A DNA stretch of 48,543 nucleotides from an uncultured Collinsella sp. (GCA_900757385.1 CAAENO010000190.1:1-48543); one strand, 5' to 3'; positions 15,319-24,552 are shown, numbered from the stretch's first letter. Numbers and translations are program-made. The notes: generated from the sequence alone by a model not told the origin.

Positions 15319-16694
15319 TTAGGCCCTCAGCAGATAACGCACCTCATAGGGCGCAAGTTCAAGGGAGCCCGGCAGCTCGACCGTGGGCGTATCGTCGGCA
15401 AGCAGATCGACGAAGGAGCCGTTGAGTTCACCGGCCCCAAAGGTATAGGGCTCGTTCACGGCATTGACCGCCACGAGCACTGTCGCGTCGTCGCAGGCGC
15501 GCTCGAACAGCAGCTGCTTGTTTTGAATCACCACGTTACGGTACGCGCCGTAATTGAGAGCGCGTGCCGCCGCATCGTGTGTCGAGCGCAGATGCGCGAG
15601 CTGCGAAATAAACGCCGTCAGCTCGTTGGGCGCAGGCTCATCGAGCGCAGGGCGCAGCGCCCAGTCGCCATCGGGGCCGCCCTTTTCGCCGGCAATTCCC
15701 CACTCGCTGCCATAGTAGACGCACGGAATGCCCGGCACGCCAAAGAGCATGCCATAGGCGGGACGCAGGCAGGACTTGTCGGTGAGGATGCTTGCCAGGC
15801 GCGGCACGTCGTGGTTGTCGACAAACGACAGCAGGTGCTTGCCGCGGTAGATGCACCAGGGGTCGCCGCCAAACTGACGGTGCAGCGAATGGGCGATCTC
15901 GAACATATTGACCGAGTTAAAGCTGGAGTACAGGCCCTTGTAGCACTCGTAGTTGGTACAGGAATCGAGCATCTCGTCGTTGACGATCTGGTTGTAGTCG
16001 CCGTGGAGCGTCTCGCCGATCAGCACAAAGTCGGGCTTGAGCTCACGGGTAAAGGAGTGCAGGCGGCGCATAAAGTCGCGATCGAGCATATAGGCGACGT
16101 CCAGGCGCAGGCCGTCGACGCCAAAGACGTCGGCCCAACGGCGCACGGACTCAAGCAGGTAATCGACCACGTCGGGATTTTGCAGGTTGAGCTTCACGAG
16201 CTCAAAATGGCCCTCCCAGCCCTCGTACCAAAAGCCGTCGCCATAGCAGGAATCACCGTCAAAACTGATGTGGAACCAGTCCTTGTACGGCGAGTCCCAC
16301 TTGCGTTCTTGCACATCACGGAAGGCCCAGAAGCCGCGGCCGACGTGGTTAAAGACGGCATCAAGCACCACGCGATGCCATGGGCGTACAGCGTCTCGCA
16401 CACGGCGGCAAAGTCGGCGTCCCCACCCAGGCGACGGTCGATATGACGCAGGCTGCGCGTGTCGTAGCCATGGCTGTCAGATTCGAGCGGCGGGTTAATG
16501 AGCACAGCACCGATGCCGAGCTCTTGCAGGTAGTCGGCCCATTGGGCAATCTTCATGATGGGGGCATCGGGGCTAGCTGTGGCATCGGCGGCCTGAGCGA
16601 GCTCATCCTCGGCAACGGGCGCGGCGTTTTCGCGTGGAGCTCCACAAAAGCCCAGCGGATAGATCTGATAGAACGTCGTCTCGTATGCCCACAT
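15319..16694 (-). pseudogene. Alpha-amylase (GH13), frameshifted
   Basis: A glycoside hydrolase family 13 enzyme cut by one missing base. The first part (ATG 16694, MWAYETTFYQIYPLGF) reads to YAHGI and then leaves frame; the second part resumes as RVVLDAVFNHVGRGFW and runs to 15319. The break is at about 16373-16376, where ATCGCG replaces the expected ATCCGCG. The catalytic residues all lie in the second part: nucleophile Asp in GLRLDVAYML, acid/base Glu in IGETLHG, and Asp in FVDNHDVPR. Restored, the protein would have about 458 residues and no signal peptide, so it would be an intracellular maltodextrin or glycogen enzyme. The rest of the frame is undamaged, so the lesion is recent or a sequencing error. 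Confidence 0.85.
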
Positions 16695-16765
16695 AGCAAC
16701 CTCCCGGTAAGCGCAACACAACGACATCCATTGTATGCCCAGCTTGTATCCTCTCCCCCAAAATA

Positions 16766-16832
16766 AGTTGCGGTGGAATAGTTCCTGCTTGGGCCTTCAG
16801 AGGCCTTAAACAGGAACTATTTCACCGCAACT
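16766..16832. repeat. Long hairpin AGTTGCGGTG..CACCGCAACT
   Basis: Arms AGTTGCGGTGGAATAGTTCC and its near complement pair over 22 bp with one mismatch, around a loop that is itself self-complementary (GGCCT..AGGCC). It lies between the transporter stop (16848) and the amylase start. It may serve as the transporter terminator, though no T run follows. Seen once in the window. Confidence 0.7.
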
Positions 16833-16847
16833 GATGAGGGGACGTGG

Positions 16848-18044
16848 TTAGGCGACGGGTTTGGCGCGGCGAATGGCCGGGAACATCACCGTGATAGCGA
16901 GGATGACGCCCACGACGGCAATCGCACCGCCCGCGTAGCCAATCCAAGCAATGCCGGGGCCCGAAACCACAGCGCCGCCGATCGCGGTGCCCGTGCCGAT
17001 ACCGAGGTTAAACAGGCCCGAGAAGATCGACATGGCGACGGCCGACGAATCCGCCGGCGTGTACTTGATGAGCTCGGCCTGGAACGCCACATTAAAGGCC
17101 GTGGAGCAGCAGCCCCATAGCGCGCAGACGGCAAGCACCGCCGCGAGCGACGACGCGATAGACCCCATAAGCAGCAGGGCGGCTGGCACGCCGGAGAGCG
17201 TAATCGCGAGAAACGGGAACCGGTGCCCGTCGAACAGGCGGCCGAACAGCCAGCTGCCCACCAAGCCGGAGCAGCCGAACGCCGTCAACGTCATAGTGAT
17301 AGCGCTTGCGTCGACATGCGCGACCTGAGCCAGGAAAGGCTCGATATAGCTATAGCCCGCGTAATAACCTGTCGCCATGAACACCGTGACCACATAGAGC
17401 GCGATGAGGAACGGGTTCTTGAGCAGCTCGGGCAGCTGCTTGAGCGTAAAACGCTCGCCCGCTGGCATGGTGGGGAACACCGTGGCCTGGTAGACGACCG
17501 CGACAGCAGACAGCGCTCCGACCACGGCAAACGTCATACGCCAGCCCACGGCCAGGCCAATGGCGCGGCCGAGCGGCAGGCCAAAGATCTGCGCGATGGA
17601 CGAGCCCGTAGCGATCATGCTGATGGCGAGCGCCCCGTGGCGTGTGTCAACCAGGCGCGACGCCATGATCGAGGCGACCGACCAGAACACGGCATGCGCG
17701 CAGGCGACCACCAGGCGCGCGCAGACCAGGATGGGATAGGTGGGTGCCACGGCGGACAGGAACTGGCCGAGCGAAAACACGGCGAGCACGCCGAGCAGCA
17801 TCCGCTTGAACTCAAAGCGCGAGGCAAACACCATGAGCGGCAGCGACAGCAGCATGACGCTCCAGGCGTAGACCGAGATCATGATGCCTGTCTGGGCCTC
17901 GGTGAGCGAGAACGATGCGGCGATATCAGTCAGAAGGCCGATGGGCATGAACTCTGATGTGTTGAACACGAACGCGCAACAGGCGAGCCCGATAAGCGGG
18001 AGCCACTGCTTGAGTGAGATGCCATCTTGTCTTGCCTGAGCCAT
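16848..18044 (-). CDS. MFS transporter, SotB-like (DHA1 family) efflux
   Basis: A 398-residue major facilitator with about 12 membrane spans. The first helix FVFNTSEFMPIGLLTDIAAS matches the signature of SotB/YdeA-type sugar and drug efflux proteins; the loop between helices 2 and 3 has FASRFEFKRM. It is likely a proton-coupled exporter of sugars, nucleosides or drugs; the substrate cannot be read. ATG 18044 follows GGAGAGG. A TATAAT-type promoter at 18080-18109 gives it its own transcription, separate from feoAB upstream. Confidence 0.85.
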   Translation of the reverse strand: MAQARQDGISLKQWLPLIGLACCAFVFNTSEFMPIGLLTDIAASFSLTEAQTGIMISVYAWSVMLLSLPLMVFASRFEFKRMLLGVLAVFSLGQFLSAVAPTYPILVCARLVVACAHAVFWSVASIMASRLVDTRHGALAISMIATGSSIAQIFGLPLGRAIGLAVGWRMTFAVVGALSAVAVVYQATVFPTMPAGERFTLKQLPELLKNPFLIALYVVTVFMATGYYAGYSYIEPFLAQVAHVDASAITMTLTAFGCSGLVGSWLFGRLFDGHRFPFLAITLSGVPAALLLMGSIASSLAAVLAVCALWGCCSTAFNVAFQAELIKYTPADSSAVAMSIFSGLFNLGIGTGTAIGGAVVSGPGIAWIGYAGGAIAVVGVILAITVMFPAIRRAKPVA

Positions 18045-18079
18045 GTAGAAACCTCTCCGATTGTCTTGAGCGGTGGGCG

Positions 18080-18109
18080 ATTATATAGCAACGGCCCCGC
18101 ATCCGTCAG
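18080..18109 (-). promoter_or_regulatory. Predicted promoter of the MFS gene
   Basis: Minus strand CTGACG (18104-18109), 18 bases, TATAAT (18080-18085). The spacer overlaps the hairpin that follows feoAB. Confidence 0.5.
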
Positions 18110-18124
18110 TACAGATGCAGGGCC
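18093..18124 (-). terminator. Hairpin after feoAB
   Basis: GGCCC.GCATC pairs with GATGC.GGGCC about 45 nt past the feoAB stop. No T run follows, so termination is uncertain. Confidence 0.4.
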
Positions 18125-18166
18125 GCAATCAACTCAATACACAGAGGTTGCGCCGTCAATAAATAA

Positions 18167-20527
18167 CTAAGCCAGCCCCAGCAATATGCCCGCCGAATGC
18201 ACGACAAACGCCACGATCCAGGCGACCGTCACCTGAAACGCGAACACGGCAACGGCATAGCGCGCGCCCAACTCGCTCTTGACGGCGCCGATGGATGCCA
18301 CGCAGGGCGGGTACAGCAGCGTAAAGACCAAAAACACGTAGGCAGTAAACGGCGAAAACATGGCTGACAGTGCCGCGGGCGAGGTTGCGCCCAAAAGCAC
18401 CGTGAGTGTCGATATGACGCTCTCCTTGGCAATAAGTCCCGTGACGAGTGCCGTCGAGGCGCGCCAGTCGCCAAAGCCGAGCGGGGCCAACACCGGCGCG
18501 ATGATGCTACCCAGACCGGCAAGCAGACTTTGCGACTGGTCGGCGACCACGTTAAAGCGGATATCGAACGTCTGCAGGAACCAGATGACCACCGTAGCGG
18601 CAAAGATAATGGTAAAGGCCTTGGTGATAAAGTCTTTGGCCTTATCCCACGCCAGCATCACCGTCGTCTTAACGCTCGGCAGACGGTAGTTGGGAAGCTC
18701 CATGATAAACGGCACCGGGTCGCCCTTAAATGCCGTGCGATTGAGCACCAAAGCCGCGATGCAACCGACCGCAATGCCAATCAGATAGAGCGAGACCATG
18801 GCGGGAACTGTCGCCTGCGGGAAAAACGCCCCGCACAGCAGACCGTAGACCGGCAACTTGGCCGAGCAGCTCATGAACGGTGTGAGCATGACCGTCATCT
18901 TGCGGTCGTGCTCGGATGGGAGCGTACGGGTCGACATGATAGCCGGCACGGTGCAGCCAAAACCGACGAGCATGGGCACAAAGCTGCGGCCCGACAGGCC
19001 AAAGCGACGCAGCACCTTATCCATGACAAAGGCCACGCGTGCCATGTATCCGGAGTCTTCCAGAATGGAGAGGAACAAGAAGAGCACGACGATAATCGGC
19101 AGGAAGGTCAGCACACTGCCCACGCCCGTAAGCACGCCGTCGACAGCCAGCGAGCGCACCACGTCGTTGGTGCCGAACGCCTTGAGACCCGCATCGGCCG
19201 AGGCGATGATGGCAGCGATGCCGTCCTCCATGAAACCCTGAAGCGCCGCGCCGATTACGCCAAACGTCAGCCAAAAGACGAGCCCCATAATCACCAGAAA
19301 CGCCGGAATGGCTGTATAACGACCCGTCAGGATGCGGTCAATCTTGACGGAGCGCACGTGCTCGCGGCTCTCGTGCGGCTTGACGACGCAGCGCCCGCAC
19401 ACGTCGCCGATAAAGCTAAAGCGCATATCGGCCAGCGCGGACAGGCGGTCGGTGCCGGCCTCGCCCTCCATCTGGGTAATGATGTGCTCGATAGCGTCGA
19501 GCTCGTTACGGTCCAGGTGAAGCGCCTCGGTCACCAGCTCGTCGCCTTCAACCAACTTGGTCGCCGCAAAGCGCACCGGGATGTGCGCCGTCACGGCATG
19601 GTCCTCGATCAGGTTGGCGATGCCGTGGATGCAGCGATGCAGTGCGCCGCCGTCCGGGCCATCGGGTGCGCAAAAGTCCAGGCGACCGGGGCGCTCGCGG
19701 AACCGCGCCACGTGCAAGGCATGATCCACCAACTCGCCGATACCCTCGTTGCGGGCAGCGCTAATGGGAACAACAGGCACGCCCAACAGGCTCTCGAGCA
19801 GGTTGACGTCCACGGCGCCGCCGTTGGCCGTCACCTCGTCCATCATGTTGAGCGCGATGACCATGGGGCGGTCGAGCTCCATGAGCTGCAGCGTCAGGTA
19901 CAGGTTACGTTCAATATTAGTAGCGTCGATGATGTCGATGATGGCGTCAGGATGCTCGTCGAGGATGAACTGACGGCTCACAACTTCTTCGCCTGTGTAC
20001 GGCGACAGGGAGTAAATGCCGGGCAGGTCGGTAACGCTTGCCTCGGGATGGTTACGGATAGTGCCGTCCTTGCGGTCGACCGTCACGCCGGGAAAGTTAC
20101 CGACGTGCTGATTGGAACCCGTAAGCTGGTTGAACAGCGTGGTCTTACCGCAGTTTTGGTTGCCGGCGAGGGCAAAATGCAGCGGTGCGCCCTCGGGCAC
20201 AGCCGTCTTTGCCGCACGGGGCGAATACATCCCCTCGCCGAGTGCCGGGTGCTCCGTCGTACCGATTGCGGCGTTAACGCGCGGGCCGGTATCGGTGTCA
20301 TGCACGCCCACGAGCTCGATGCGCGCGGCATCGTCTTTGCGCAGCGTGAGCTCGTAGCCACGCAGGCGAATCTCGAGCGGGTCGCCCATGGGGGCGTACT
20401 TCATCATGGTGACTTCGGTGCCCGGCGTTAGGCCCATGTCCAAAATATGCTGTCGGAGTGCCTGATCGTCCGATGCCACCGATGCGACAACGGCGTCCTT
20501 TCCAATCTCGAGTGTATCGAGCTTCAC
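18167..20527 (-). CDS. feoB: Ferrous iron transporter, FeoA-FeoB fusion
   Basis: A 786-residue inner-membrane ferrous iron importer. Residues 1-75 form a FeoA (SH3-like) domain with ILDMGLTPGTEVTMMKYAPMGDP. Residues 120-290 are the GTPase domain: G1 GNQNCGKTT (122-130), the FPGVTVDRKDG switch, DLPGIYSL, and NMMDE as G4. The C-terminal half has the two gate modules with the Cys motif GFGCTVPAIMSTRTL and PFMSCSAKLPVY. FeoA is usually a separate small protein; the fusion is found in several anaerobes. GTG 20527 sits behind GGGAGG. The upstream operator suggests repression by a DtxR/IdeR-type regulator when iron is plentiful. Confidence 0.95.
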   Translation of the reverse strand: MKLDTLEIGKDAVVASVASDDQALRQHILDMGLTPGTEVTMMKYAPMGDPLEIRLRGYELTLRKDDAARIELVGVHDTDTGPRVNAAIGTTEHPALGEGMYSPRAAKTAVPEGAPLHFALAGNQNCGKTTLFNQLTGSNQHVGNFPGVTVDRKDGTIRNHPEASVTDLPGIYSLSPYTGEEVVSRQFILDEHPDAIIDIIDATNIERNLYLTLQLMELDRPMVIALNMMDEVTANGGAVDVNLLESLLGVPVVPISAARNEGIGELVDHALHVARFRERPGRLDFCAPDGPDGGALHRCIHGIANLIEDHAVTAHIPVRFAATKLVEGDELVTEALHLDRNELDAIEHIITQMEGEAGTDRLSALADMRFSFIGDVCGRCVVKPHESREHVRSVKIDRILTGRYTAIPAFLVIMGLVFWLTFGVIGAALQGFMEDGIAAIIASADAGLKAFGTNDVVRSLAVDGVLTGVGSVLTFLPIIVVLFLFLSILEDSGYMARVAFVMDKVLRRFGLSGRSFVPMLVGFGCTVPAIMSTRTLPSEHDRKMTVMLTPFMSCSAKLPVYGLLCGAFFPQATVPAMVSLYLIGIAVGCIAALVLNRTAFKGDPVPFIMELPNYRLPSVKTTVMLAWDKAKDFITKAFTIIFAATVVIWFLQTFDIRFNVVADQSQSLLAGLGSIIAPVLAPLGFGDWRASTALVTGLIAKESVISTLTVLLGATSPAALSAMFSPFTAYVFLVFTLLYPPCVASIGAVKSELGARYAVAVFAFQVTVAWIVAFVVHSAGILLGLA

Positions 20528-20571
20528 GTCCGTGTTCCTCCCCCGGCGCCCACAGGGCGTTGCATTTTGTT

Positions 20572-20610
20572 TACCTTGGCTAACCGTTTGCCAAGGCTAA
20601 CCAATTTAAC
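20572..20610 (-). promoter_or_regulatory. Candidate iron-repressor operator upstream of feoAB
   Basis: Two GGTTAGCC motifs, each joined to CTTGG or CAAGG, lie as a near direct repeat with TTGGCAAAC between. The core resembles the TTAGGTTAGSCTAACCTAA box of DtxR/IdeR repressors. It lies just downstream of the predicted -10 box, where a bound repressor would block transcription. Confidence 0.45.
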
Positions 20611-20615
20611 CATGC

Positions 20616-20645
20616 ATGATAGCGCGAACATGCAACGATGTTCAA
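20616..20645 (-). promoter_or_regulatory. Predicted feoAB promoter
   Basis: Minus strand TTGAAC (20640-20645), 18 bases, TATCAT (20616-20621). Confidence 0.5.
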
Positions 20646-20670
20646 TCGACAGATTGCTGCAATGGGAATT

Positions 20671-20873
20671 CTGGGCCACGGTTTCCCGATGGGGCCTCCT
20701 GGGGAAACTGCATCCCACTCTGAAGCGTCAAAACGGGATGCGCTTTCCGGTTGAGGTCTCTAGCGGAAACTGCGACCCGGAATTGCCGCCCGGACTGGGA
20801 TGCAATTTCCCGATCGAGCCCCTCGGGGAAACTGCGACCCGGAATCTGTGCCCGAAACGGGACATGGTTTTCC
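20671..20873. repeat. 62-nt tandem palindromic repeat, locus 2 (three units plus a partial one)
   Basis: Hairpin units start at 20703, 20765 and 20827, again exactly 62 nt apart, each GGAAACTGCRWCCC ... GGGATGC..TTTCC. The right arm of a fourth, degraded unit ends at 20686, one period (62 nt) before the next. Linkers are 16 nt (CGATGGGGCCTCCTGG, GGTTGAGGTCTCTAGC, CGATCGAGCCCCTCGG). Same family as 9870-10055. Here it lies between the permease terminator and the feoAB promoter. Confidence 0.85.
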
Positions 20874-20960
20874 CGAGGACCGAAACAGCCGCCCGCCTCC
20901 CTCGACAAAATGATTCGTTTTCCTTCGTCGCATGCGAAACAACCAAGGAGTGTCCCAAGG

Positions 20961-20995
20961 TGCCGGCACAATAGGAACGTCCCCAACTGCCGGCA
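20961..20995. repeat. TGCCGGCA hairpin with GGGGACGTTCC loop
   Basis: Two TGCCGGCA octamers flank a loop that reads TTGGGGACGTTCC on the minus strand. The G-rich loop recalls REP-type elements, but only this copy is in the window. Confidence 0.4.
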
Positions 20996-21013
20996 GCATT
21001 TCGCCGCAACAGC

Positions 21014-21053
21014 AAAAGCCCGCGCAGGTAACTGTAGTCACCTGCGCGGGCTT
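21014..21053 (-). terminator. Terminator downstream of the permease
   Basis: A 14-bp stem AAGCCCGCGCAGGT / ACCTGCGCGGGCTT with loop AACTGTAGTC-like, followed on the minus strand by TTTT. It lies 110 nt past the permease stop; nothing else is seen in that gap. Confidence 0.75.
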
Positions 21054-21164
21054 GGTGGGCGCTCACAAAGGCACGTTATAGAGACCCACATCAGCTATGG
21101 AATGCCAAGTAGCACCGATACGCGATGCCCGCCGGCTTACCAAGCAATGAAACTCGCCATAGTC

Positions 21165-22628
21165 CTAGACAATCGGCGCAATGCCGGCAAAGTGCAGATA
21201 CAGCGAAATGATTGCCACGACAATGACCACCACTGCAATCAGCTTGTCGTGCAGATGCGGAAGCACCAGCTTACCGCGGCCTCGCTCGCCCAGCATATAA
21301 ACGGGAATGGCCGGAGCAAAAAGAATCATCGTGATCATAACGCCCTGAAGACCCGTCGACCACACCAGGAACAATGTGTAGATGAAGCCGAGCGTACCGA
21401 AGAAGCGGGCTTTGCCGACGCTTGGCGCATGCGGCCCGTCCATATGCTCGTTCTTCCAGCCAATCACCATGTAATAAGCTGCCGAGCACACGTACGGAAC
21501 TAGGATCGTATTGACTGCGCAGCTATAGAAGAACTGGTAGGTGCTCGCCGCCACATACGACACGATCAAGAAGAGCTGCGTGATACCGGAGCTCACGAGA
21601 ACCGTTACCACCGGGGCGTCGTGCTTGTTCGTCTTGGCAAACGCCAGAGGGAAGGATCCCTGGCGCGCCGCCTCAAACGGCGTCTCGGACGCAATGATGA
21701 CATAACCCAGCAGTGCGCCGACCAGCGAAAGGATAACGCCAAGGTTCACGATGGCAGCGCCAACCGGACCGATTGCGCACTCGAGAATTCCCGCCATGGA
21801 GGGCGTTGCGAGCTGTGCCATCTCCTCGCGCGGCATAATGCCGAGTGACAGCATCGAGATGATCAGATACAGCGTGAACACAGCCGCGAATCCAAGTGCT
21901 GTCGAGCGGCCGACGTCACGCACGTACTTTGCGCGACCCGAGATAACAACAGCGCCCTCGATGCCCGTGAAGACCCAGACAAGGGCGATCATGGTCGAGA
22001 CAACCTGCTCGCCAAAGCCAGGACCAGCCGGCTCTCCCCAGAAGTTGTCCATAAAGATATCGACGTTGAACTTGCCCAGGAGCACGATGCTCAGCACAAA
22101 GAGTCCCAGCGGCACCAGCTTCGCCAACGTGACGATCGTGTTAATGCCCGCAGCCTCTTTAACGCCACGAAGCACAAGGGCGGTAAGGAACCACAAAAAC
22201 ACGCTGGCACAGATGATGGAAAGCAGGTTGTTGCCCGCGCCAAACGCAGGGAAGAAATAGCCCAGCGCGCTAAACAGCAAGAGCGCAAAGCTCACGTTGG
22301 AAAGACATGCGCTGATCCAGTAGCCCCAGGCGGAGTTGAATCCAATGTAATCGCCAAAACCGGCCGCAGCGTATGCATAGATGCCGCCGGTCAGGTCGGG
22401 ACGGGCCTGAGACAAACCGTTGAACACCATCATCAGCGCAAAGACGCCGATAAAACAAATTCCCCACGAGACAATAACCGCACCGGTATTTGCCCCGCCT
22501 GCCGCCATATCGCCGGCAAGCGAAAAGATACCGCCACAAATACTGGCGGTAATGACCATCATGGTCAGACGAAAGAGATCAAGGCCATTAGGGTCGATAA
22601 TCTCTTCATTTTGAGCTTTAGAGGCCAT
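21165..22628 (-). CDS. APC-family amino acid permease / antiporter
   Basis: A 487-residue membrane protein with about 12 spans, from the basic amino acid/polyamine antiporter group (ArcD, CadB, LysP relatives). The N-terminal ASICGGIFSLAGDMAAGGAN corresponds to the substrate-binding broken helix 1 of APC carriers; VWVFTGIEGAVVISGRAK is the helix 6 region of arginine/ornithine antiporters. It follows a dimethylarginine/arginine hydrolase gene by 109 nt, so arginine, methylarginine or citrulline exchange is the best guess. ATG 22628 follows AAGGGGG. A hairpin between the genes may lower its expression relative to the hydrolase. Confidence 0.88.
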   Translation of the reverse strand: MASKAQNEEIIDPNGLDLFRLTMMVITASICGGIFSLAGDMAAGGANTGAVIVSWGICFIGVFALMMVFNGLSQARPDLTGGIYAYAAAGFGDYIGFNSAWGYWISACLSNVSFALLLFSALGYFFPAFGAGNNLLSIICASVFLWFLTALVLRGVKEAAGINTIVTLAKLVPLGLFVLSIVLLGKFNVDIFMDNFWGEPAGPGFGEQVVSTMIALVWVFTGIEGAVVISGRAKYVRDVGRSTALGFAAVFTLYLIISMLSLGIMPREEMAQLATPSMAGILECAIGPVGAAIVNLGVILSLVGALLGYVIIASETPFEAARQGSFPLAFAKTNKHDAPVVTVLVSSGITQLFLIVSYVAASTYQFFYSCAVNTILVPYVCSAAYYMVIGWKNEHMDGPHAPSVGKARFFGTLGFIYTLFLVWSTGLQGVMITMILFAPAIPVYMLGERGRGKLVLPHLHDKLIAVVVIVVAIISLYLHFAGIAPIV

Positions 22629-22665
22629 TGTGGGTGCACCCCCTTCATCATGTGATCGAACGAAA

Positions 22666-22702
22666 GATGGCCCGGACGTCCCGAATCGGGTGCCGGGCCA
22701 TC
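22666..22702 (-). terminator. Intra-operon hairpin between hydrolase and permease
   Basis: Stem GATGGCCCGG / CCGGGCCATC (10 bp) followed on the minus strand by TTTCGTT. It could be a partial terminator or an mRNA-stabilising structure. Confidence 0.5.
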
Positions 22703-22737
22703 GGTCAAGCGATCATCAGGCTGTTACAGCTGTCGCG

Positions 22738-23514
22738 TTAGAAGCGCAGTGACAGGCAAGAGAGGCCACCGTCGACCTTACGATACTCGGAGGTGTCGAC
22801 GACGAGCGTCTTGTAGCCCAGATCCTGCACAGCCTTGAGCACGGTCGGATAGCCCTCGGCAACGATGACCGTACCGTTGACCCAGATGCAGTTGGCGCCG
22901 TAAGCCTCGTCCTCGGGCACGACGATCTTGTTGTACTGGGCAAAGTCGGGCTTATCGATGAACTCACCAGAGACGAGCATGTTGTTGTCCTCGATGTAGT
23001 TGACGCCCGTCTTGAGGTGCAGGACCTCCTCCAGCGGAACCTCGGAACCCTCGAGGCCCCAGCCCTCGAGAATCTCGCAGAACTGGCGAATGCCCTCTTC
23101 GTTGGTGCGAGCGGAGCGACCGACGTAGAAATGGTCGCCGACCATCATGACGTCGCCGCCGTCGAGCGTGCCCGGAGAAACGATATGCTTGACATGCTCG
23201 TCGTCAAAGAAGCGACGGACGGCCGGCTCGATCTCATCCTTCTCGCCGTTGCGGCTATCGGCGCCGGGGTTGGTAATGATGGCGCCGCAGCGAGTGATAA
23301 CGGCCGGATCTTCGACGAAGCAGCTGTCGGGATACTGCTCGAGTGCCGGCAGCACCGACACGTCAACGCCGCACTGCTCGAGCGCATGCTCGTAATCGTA
23401 GTGCTCCTCGATGGCGCGCTCGTAGATGGGTTGGCCAAGCTCGGGTGCACTCGTGATGCCATTGCTCAGGGACTTGCCGGGACGGCGGATGATGACGTGG
23501 CTGAACTTGGTCAT
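22738..23514 (-). CDS. Dimethylarginine dimethylaminohydrolase-family hydrolase
   Basis: A 258-residue guanidine-modifying enzyme of the DDAH/arginine deiminase fold. Expected catalytic groups are present: E68-D69 in SCFVEDPAV, DGGDVMMVGDHFYVG (118-132) for the substrate guanidine, H166 in LHLKTGVNYI, and the nucleophile C253 in GGLSCLSLRF. DDAH enzymes turn methylated arginines into citrulline and methylamines; close relatives act on arginine. Length and motifs fit DDAH better than the 400-residue arginine deiminase. It pairs with an amino-acid antiporter and faces a GntR regulator, so a catabolic module is likely. ATG 23514 follows AGGAGG. Confidence 0.88.
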   Translation of the reverse strand: MTKFSHVIIRRPGKSLSNGITSAPELGQPIYERAIEEHYDYEHALEQCGVDVSVLPALEQYPDSCFVEDPAVITRCGAIITNPGADSRNGEKDEIEPAVRRFFDDEHVKHIVSPGTLDGGDVMMVGDHFYVGRSARTNEEGIRQFCEILEGWGLEGSEVPLEEVLHLKTGVNYIEDNNMLVSGEFIDKPDFAQYNKIVVPEDEAYGANCIWVNGTVIVAEGYPTVLKAVQDLGYKTLVVDTSEYRKVDGGLSCLSLRF

Positions 23515-23611
23515 GATGATCCTCCTTGGATCTCTTAGCAGAGAGCGGGACTTCTTCGCGCCCGCCTTCCTTTCGATGTCTATATCTTAGGGCAGTTTTC
23601 TTGTTTTGTAT

Positions 23612-23623
23612 ATTGTATACAAT
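23612..23623. promoter_or_regulatory. Candidate GntR operator ATTGTATACAAT
   Basis: A perfect 12-bp palindrome in the 255-nt divergent gap between the hydrolase and the GntR gene. FCD-type GntR regulators commonly bind TTGTATACAA-like sites. The plus-strand TATAAT at 23699-23704 is a likely -10 box for the regulator; no good -35 is seen. Confidence 0.55.
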
Positions 23624-23769
23624 CATGAATGGTAGATATTCATCGGTGAACGTATTTTTACGTATCGACGCAAAATAGTACGATTTAGCTGTTTGTTCTA
23701 TAATTCAATTGAGCTATTCAAGCGAAACGTATTAATTTTTAGAAATATACAGTTAAGGAACTTAAGCTC

Positions 23770-24420
23770 ATGGAAACACTCAGAAGGCCCCTGAAGGACC
23801 ACGTATACGACTATATTTCGAGCCGTATTGACGCCGGCGAGTTGTCCGCCGGCGACCGGCTGAGCGAGCAAGCGATCTGCGATGCCATGGGCGTGTCGCG
23901 CACGCCGGTTCGCGAAGCGCTCATCCAGCTCGCAAGCGACGGCTATCTGGACAATCTCCCCCGCCGCGGTTTCCGCGTCCGTGGGTTCGATCAGCAAAAC
24001 GCCGTTGAAGTCTTTGAGATTATGGGGCCGCTCGATGGGCAGGCCGCGTATCTCGCCTGTCCGAACCTAACCGACGATGACATTACGCAGCTGAAATTTC
24101 TCGTCGGCTCTATGGACCTCGCGATCCAAGGCGGTCTCATCCGAAAGTACGACGACATCCAGCGAGACTTTCATCTGACGTACTTCAACCGCTGCGGCAA
24201 CGACCGTCTGCGCGATATGATCTCACAGCTCGAGCGCTGCTTTATCAAGCGCGATTACGAGACTGTCGACCAGGAGACGGCGTGCGAACTGCTCAATAAA
24301 GCCAACAACGAACATGCTCATATTCTTGAGTTGTTCGAAGCACGAGATGCGACGGGCGTGCGCGACTACGTTCGCGATGTCCATTGGAACACAGAAAACG
24401 CCCAGTTCACCGTTTGGTAG
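23770..24420 (+). CDS. GntR-family (FCD) transcriptional regulator
   Basis: A 216-residue regulator. The winged helix-turn-helix at about 8-72 includes LSEQAICDAMGVSRTPVREA, the classic GntR recognition segment, then LPRRGFRVRGF. The all-helical FCD ligand domain covers about 78-205 with the metal-binding residues in IQRDFHLTYF and NEHAHILELF. It is divergent from the DDAH-permease genes and most likely controls them in response to an amino acid or amine. ATG 23770 is preceded by TTAAGGAACTTAAGCTC. Confidence 0.92.
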   Translation: METLRRPLKDHVYDYISSRIDAGELSAGDRLSEQAICDAMGVSRTPVREALIQLASDGYLDNLPRRGFRVRGFDQQNAVEVFEIMGPLDGQAAYLACPNLTDDDITQLKFLVGSMDLAIQGGLIRKYDDIQRDFHLTYFNRCGNDRLRDMISQLERCFIKRDYETVDQETACELLNKANNEHAHILELFEARDATGVRDYVRDVHWNTENAQFTVW

Positions 24421-24552
24421 GAGAGCAACAAGGGACGACGCCGGTCTTAAACCTTGGTGCCAGCACCGCCCAAACTGATCCGTTCCCCCCGTCCCCGAGG
24501 GATCATTCTTTTGGCAGCCAAGACAACGCCGATATTTTGATGCCGACAGCGA

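Noticed and set aside
16373..16376. Programmed frameshift in the alpha-amylase gene
   Set aside because: No slippery run, pseudoknot or nearby stop-coupled signal; GH13 enzymes are not known to use one. A simple base loss explains it.
9870..20873. Regularly spaced repeats as a CRISPR array
   Set aside because: The whole 62-nt unit, linker included, is related between copies; there are no unique spacers and no cas genes.
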